Shown here piece by piece: positions 61,175 through 64,000 of a stretch of DNA of 64,000 nucleotides. Within the stretch, counting starts at the first letter, position 1; every line of letters begins with the position of its first letter. Position numbers and translations under genes: made by a program. The notes beneath the pieces are model-generated. The model was not told where the DNA came from. It saw nothing but the letters and a program-made list of their open reading frames with translations, and did not search any database. The stretch comes from Cytophagales bacterium UBA2561 (GTDB taxonomy: Bacteria; Bacteroidota; Bacteroidia; Cytophagales; Thermoflexibacteraceae): NCBI GenBank assembly GCA_002340355.1, contig DDLX01000028.1, forward strand, positions 62,001 to 126,000, given 5' to 3'.

Positions 61175-62215
61175 TTACTTATAAATTTTCTGAGCATTTA
61201 GTGCTCTCTGATACCGTGCTGAATTTTGTTCATGTTCAGCATAAGTTACTGCAAAATTGTGGAAACCCGAAAAATCTTCCTTCGCACAAAAAAATATAAA
61301 ATCATGTTTTTCTGGATTTAGGACAGCATCAATATACGGGATAGATGGCAGATAAATCAAACCTGGGGGCAACCCTGAATATTTGTAAGTATTATAAGGT
61401 GAGTCATATTCCAAATCCTCATATAAAATTCGTTTTTTAGCAAAATCTCCCATAGCAAATTTTACAGTTGGATCTGCTTCCAATTTTTGATTTCGATTCA
61501 ATCGATTTAAATATACTCCTGCAATTCGTGGAGCCTCTGTTTTTTGGGCAGTTTCACTTTCCACAATTGAAGCCAAAATAGCAACCTGAAACGGCGTTAA
61601 ACCCATTTTCTCTGCTTGTTTGAGTCGTTTTTCATTCCAAAATCGGTCATATTCTTTTTTCATTCGTTTCATTAAACCTTCGATTGAGGTATTCCAATAA
61701 ATCTCGTAAGTATTAGGCAAAAACATCGCTACAATACTTGTCGTATCAAAACCATATTTTGCAACTTGCTTAGGATCATTAAGAACTTCTAATAAATCTA
61801 GGGAATCTATTTCTAGCTTTCGAGTAATTCGTCCTGCTAATTGGTGTTTTAATCGAATTGAGTTAAAAGTTACTTTCACAGCAGCTTGTCTTCCTGACCG
61901 TAACATTCGTACTGCCTGCAAATTATTCATATTAGACGCTAAGACATAGCGTCCACTTTTGACATCTTCTTGATAATCCAGCACTTTAGCAACGAAAGCA
62001 AAAGACATTAAGTCAGATACATAACCTCCTTTCTTCAAAACAGGAACTAACTCTTCCCATGTGGTTTCTTTGGGGATAATCAATACCTTGTTGTCCTGCC
62101 CAACCAAGATATTTTTTGCCATAAAAACTTGATAAATCCAACCTCCAAATGAAGGCAAAGCCACCGCAAAAGCGATAAAAAGAATAAGATTACGTTTATT
62201 TTTAGATGCGTTCAT
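61175..62215 (-). CDS. mltG: Endolytic murein transglycosylase
   Basis: The 346-residue protein has one N-terminal membrane helix (about 9-30), a LysM-like periplasmic domain (VLIIPKETTWEELVPVLKKG) and the YceG/MltG catalytic domain with MFLPNTYEIYWNT, the catalytic Glu in LASIVESETAQ and LEADPTVKFAMGD. It cuts nascent glycan strands near the membrane and is thought to set glycan length. It lies 96 bp after trmD on the same strand; the two may be co-transcribed. The length and the motif set are normal. Confidence 0.93.
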   Translation of the reverse strand: MNASKNKRNLILFIAFAVALPSFGGWIYQVFMAKNILVGQDNKVLIIPKETTWEELVPVLKKGGYVSDLMSFAFVAKVLDYQEDVKSGRYVLASNMNNLQAVRMLRSGRQAAVKVTFNSIRLKHQLAGRITRKLEIDSLDLLEVLNDPKQVAKYGFDTTSIVAMFLPNTYEIYWNTSIEGLMKRMKKEYDRFWNEKRLKQAEKMGLTPFQVAILASIVESETAQKTEAPRIAGVYLNRLNRNQKLEADPTVKFAMGDFAKKRILYEDLEYDSPYNTYKYSGLPPGLIYLPSIPYIDAVLNPEKHDFIFFCAKEDFSGFHNFAVTYAEHEQNSARYQRALNAQKIYK

Positions 62216-62311
62216 GGGTTCAATTTAGTAATAAAACTATCTCACAAAATATAAATAAAAAGATGTTCTTGTAGGTAGGTTGTTCTATAGAATAAAAGGC
62301 AAGATAGCGAA

Positions 62312-62986
62312 TTATTCCAATAAATCGGGACGGCGTTCTTGGGTGCGTTTGAGAGATTGTTCATAACGCCATGTTTCAATTTTGGCATCATGTCCTGAGA
62401 GCAAAACATCAGGTACTTTCATGCCTTCATATTCAGCAGGACGAGAATAAATAGGAGGAGCTAATAAACCATCTTGGAAAGAATCAGTTAAGGCGGAAGT
62501 TTCATCTGATAAAACATTGGGAATCAAGCGTACAATAGCATCTGTAACCACCATTGCGGGAAGTTCTCCACCAGACAATACAAAATCCCCAATAGTTAAT
62601 TCTAATGTAATATAATGCTCTCGAATACGCTCATCTACTCCCTTGTAATGCCCACAAAGTAAAATTAAGTTTTTGAATAGGGAAAGTCGGTTTGCCGTCT
62701 TTTGTTCAAACTTTTGTCCATCGGGTGTAAGGTAGATAATTTCATCATATTGACGCTGTGACATCAATGATTCAATACAACGAGAAATAGGTTCAACCAG
62801 CATCACCATTCCTGCCCCTCCCCCATAAGGATAATCATCCGTTTTTTGATGTTTATCGATAGCGTAATCTCTTAAATTATGTATCTGTATTTCAACTAAA
62901 TTTTTGGCTTGTGCTCTTTTTACGATGGATTGGTTTAGAGGACTTTCTAATAAATCAGGCAAACAAGTTAAAATATCAATTCGCAT
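62312..62986 (-). CDS. trmD: tRNA (guanine37-N1)-methyltransferase
   Basis: The 224-residue protein has the TrmD trefoil-knot fold. Motifs are MRIDILTCLPDLLESPLNQS, DYPYGGGAGMVMLVEPI, LLCGHYKGVDERIREHYI and the ISLGDFVLSGGELPA-type IGDFVLSGGELPAMVV. It methylates G37 of tRNAs and prevents frameshifting. The usual neighbours rpsP, rimM and rplS are absent here. It reads leftward with mltG downstream. Confidence 0.95.
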   Translation of the reverse strand: MRIDILTCLPDLLESPLNQSIVKRAQAKNLVEIQIHNLRDYAIDKHQKTDDYPYGGGAGMVMLVEPISRCIESLMSQRQYDEIIYLTPDGQKFEQKTANRLSLFKNLILLCGHYKGVDERIREHYITLELTIGDFVLSGGELPAMVVTDAIVRLIPNVLSDETSALTDSFQDGLLAPPIYSRPAEYEGMKVPDVLLSGHDAKIETWRYEQSLKRTQERRPDLLE

Positions 62987-63042
62987 AAAAATAGCTTTCT
63001 AGTTTTGGTGTTTTTTGAGATGGTTCTAAAACAGTTAAAAAC

Positions 63043-63471
63043 TTAATATCCTCTCCAAGGACGATCATTTTGCTTACGATGTTGCTTCTCGTTTTCATCT
63101 AGATAGGTATCTACTTTTTTGAGGACTTTCGTAGCAATTGACCGTAAAGTTTCTTCGATAGGTTCGTCCGAATCACCTGTAGATTGGGATTTTTGGCGTT
63201 GTTTATCTGCATTTTCTTTAATCTTTTCTTTGTTTTTCTCAGAGCCTTCAAGAGCTTGCAATTCCATCATGCTTTGTAACAATTCCATATCCATACCCCC
63301 TACTAGCATTTCCATATTTTCAGTACGTTCTTGTAATTGTCTATTTTCTTGTTCCAATTGATTTACTCGTTCCACTAATTTCTTATTCGTTCCACCTCTA
63401 ATAAGGCGACTTAAAACCGAAGTTCCGCATCCAATGGCTGTAATGGCAACAATCATCTCAAAAAATTCCAT
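63043..63471 (-). CDS. Small membrane-anchored coiled-coil protein
   Basis: The 142-residue protein starts with a hydrophobic segment (MEFFEMIVAITAIGCGTSVL), a coiled coil (KLVERVNQLEQENRQLQERT then MEMLVGGMDMELLQSMMELQ) and a charged low-complexity region. A short helix (about 110-130, IATKVLKKVDTYLDENE) precedes the basic end RKQNDRPWRGY. The single-helix plus coiled-coil layout recalls PspB-like proteins, but the sequence is too diverged to name it. It lies 57 bp upstream of trmD on the same strand. Confidence 0.6.
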   Translation of the reverse strand: MEFFEMIVAITAIGCGTSVLSRLIRGGTNKKLVERVNQLEQENRQLQERTENMEMLVGGMDMELLQSMMELQALEGSEKNKEKIKENADKQRQKSQSTGDSDEPIEETLRSIATKVLKKVDTYLDENEKQHRKQNDRPWRGY

Positions 63472-63631
63472 GCTATTTTTAATTGGAAGGTTTATACTTT
63501 TCGTCTATTCCTAAGCAAGATACAGATTTTTAACTAAAATCCACAGTTTTTAGAGTATTCACAAAAGAATAAAACTTTTTTAAAAATGGATTTTAAAGTA
63601 TTCATTTGTAGTTACTTATTAGGCTATAAGA

Positions 63632-64000
63632 TTACAATTCTTTTTCACCTACTTCTAAAACTTCCCAAGTATGATCAGCTAATAAATATACTTTTGCTAA
63701 GAATTCAGGTTTTTTTCGCCCCCATTCATTCGGTGCAATTAAGGAAAGTCGATCTCCTTTAGGGTACTCATATAAATAATAAATTCGTCCGATTAATGGC
63801 TCGAATCGAATATCAGCATTATAAATTCGTTCTGAAACCCGAATACGATTTTGGATATTTTGGGCTTGTTTGGCAAGTGTTTGCATTTGCTCATAAAGTT
63901 GTCCCATTTGGTTATCCGTCTGTTCTTGCATAGCTCTGAGTGCCCGTCCTTTGATTTTACCCTCATCCTCAGGTTTCACTAATGCTCCCCCTGCTGTATG
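63632..64000 (-). CDS. DUF2452 protein, 5' end cut by window edge
   Basis: The frame runs leftward from the window edge, where it reads HTAGGALVKPEDEGKIKG, to a stop at 63632; the true start lies outside. Visible DUF2452 blocks are KGRALRAMQEQTDNQMGQLY, EQMQTLAKQAQNIQNRI, IYNADIRFEPLIGRIYYLYE, RLSLIAPNEWGRKKP and LLADHTWEVLE at the C-terminus. At least 122 residues are present. The family is conserved in Bacteroidota and its function is not known. It is read towards the coiled-coil gene, 160 bp away. Confidence 0.88.
   Translation of the reverse strand, partial: HTAGGALVKPEDEGKIKGRALRAMQEQTDNQMGQLYEQMQTLAKQAQNIQNRIRVSERIYNADIRFEPLIGRIYYLYEYPKGDRLSLIAPNEWGRKKPEFLAKVYLLADHTWEVLEVGEKEL

Noticed and set aside
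1..64000. CRISPR array
   Set aside because: No regularly spaced direct repeats with unique spacers were seen. The repeats at 45-49 kb are gene duplications and the hairpins are terminators.

Overview
The window is AT-rich bacterial DNA that reads as a chromosome segment of a Bacteroidota member, most likely of the Cytophagales. The clues are a secreted protein ending in a type IX secretion sorting domain, DUF5686 with a carboxypeptidase-regulatory-like domain, DUF3467, DUF4202 and DUF2452 proteins, many SPII lipoproteins, frequent Cgg/Cga codons with few Shine-Dalgarno sites, and promoter-like TAnnTTTG boxes. The species cannot be named from sequence alone. I saw no rRNA, tRNA, CRISPR array, insertion sequence or phage structural gene.

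Layout. 0-10 kb: a cut-off secreted protein, a tandem pair of SpoIIAA/STAS-like proteins, envelope proteins (lipoproteins, a beta-barrel), a seven-blade WD40 plus caspase-like fusion, a ChaN-like lipoprotein, a zinc-dependent phospholipase/nuclease, a GHMP kinase-like protein and an MscS channel. 10-20 kb: a three-receiver hybrid histidine kinase, DUF3467, pdhB, an ankyrin-TPR protein, YbaB/EbfC and a glycosyltransferase. 20-27 kb is a decay zone: three copies or fragments of a mini-HTH gene, a second ankyrin-TPR protein, at least two frameshifted remnants and a 5'-truncated AAA-like/WG/LRR gene, next to an intact aminotransferase. 27-45 kb: a 1781-residue PAS-rich hybrid kinase with HPt, gltX, an alpha-amylase-family enzyme, a peptidase S41/DUF4202/metalloprotease cluster, a serine hydrolase, a divergent nitroreductase/HxlR pair and dnaX. 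45-49.6 kb is an accessory island. 49.6-64 kb is mainly housekeeping: ornithine aminotransferase, queG, a PP2C phosphatase, a nucleoside transporter, a TetR-like regulator, a nicotinamidase-like hydrolase, DUF5686, bamD, mltG, trmD and DUF2452.

The strongest candidate for an undescribed system is the island at 45.07-49.55 kb. It holds four XRE regulators whose last ~65 residues are almost identical while their DNA-binding halves differ. Three of them are divergently paired with near-identical 96-residue acidic proteins. Each pair has its own inverted repeats in the shared intergenic region, a TAnnTTTG box, a conserved leader and a matching hairpin terminator. The fourth regulator keeps promoter and terminator remnants but has lost its partner. 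Inside the island lies an Rpn-family PD-(D/E)XK nuclease followed, with a one-base stop/start overlap, by a separate gene that repeats its C-terminal domain. This recalls the small C-terminal Rpn proteins that act as antitoxins.

The second main finding is dnaX. Its zero frame ends just after a run of eleven A residues, and the -1 frame stays open for a further 182 codons that read as a tau C-terminal extension. This points to programmed slippage making both gamma and tau.
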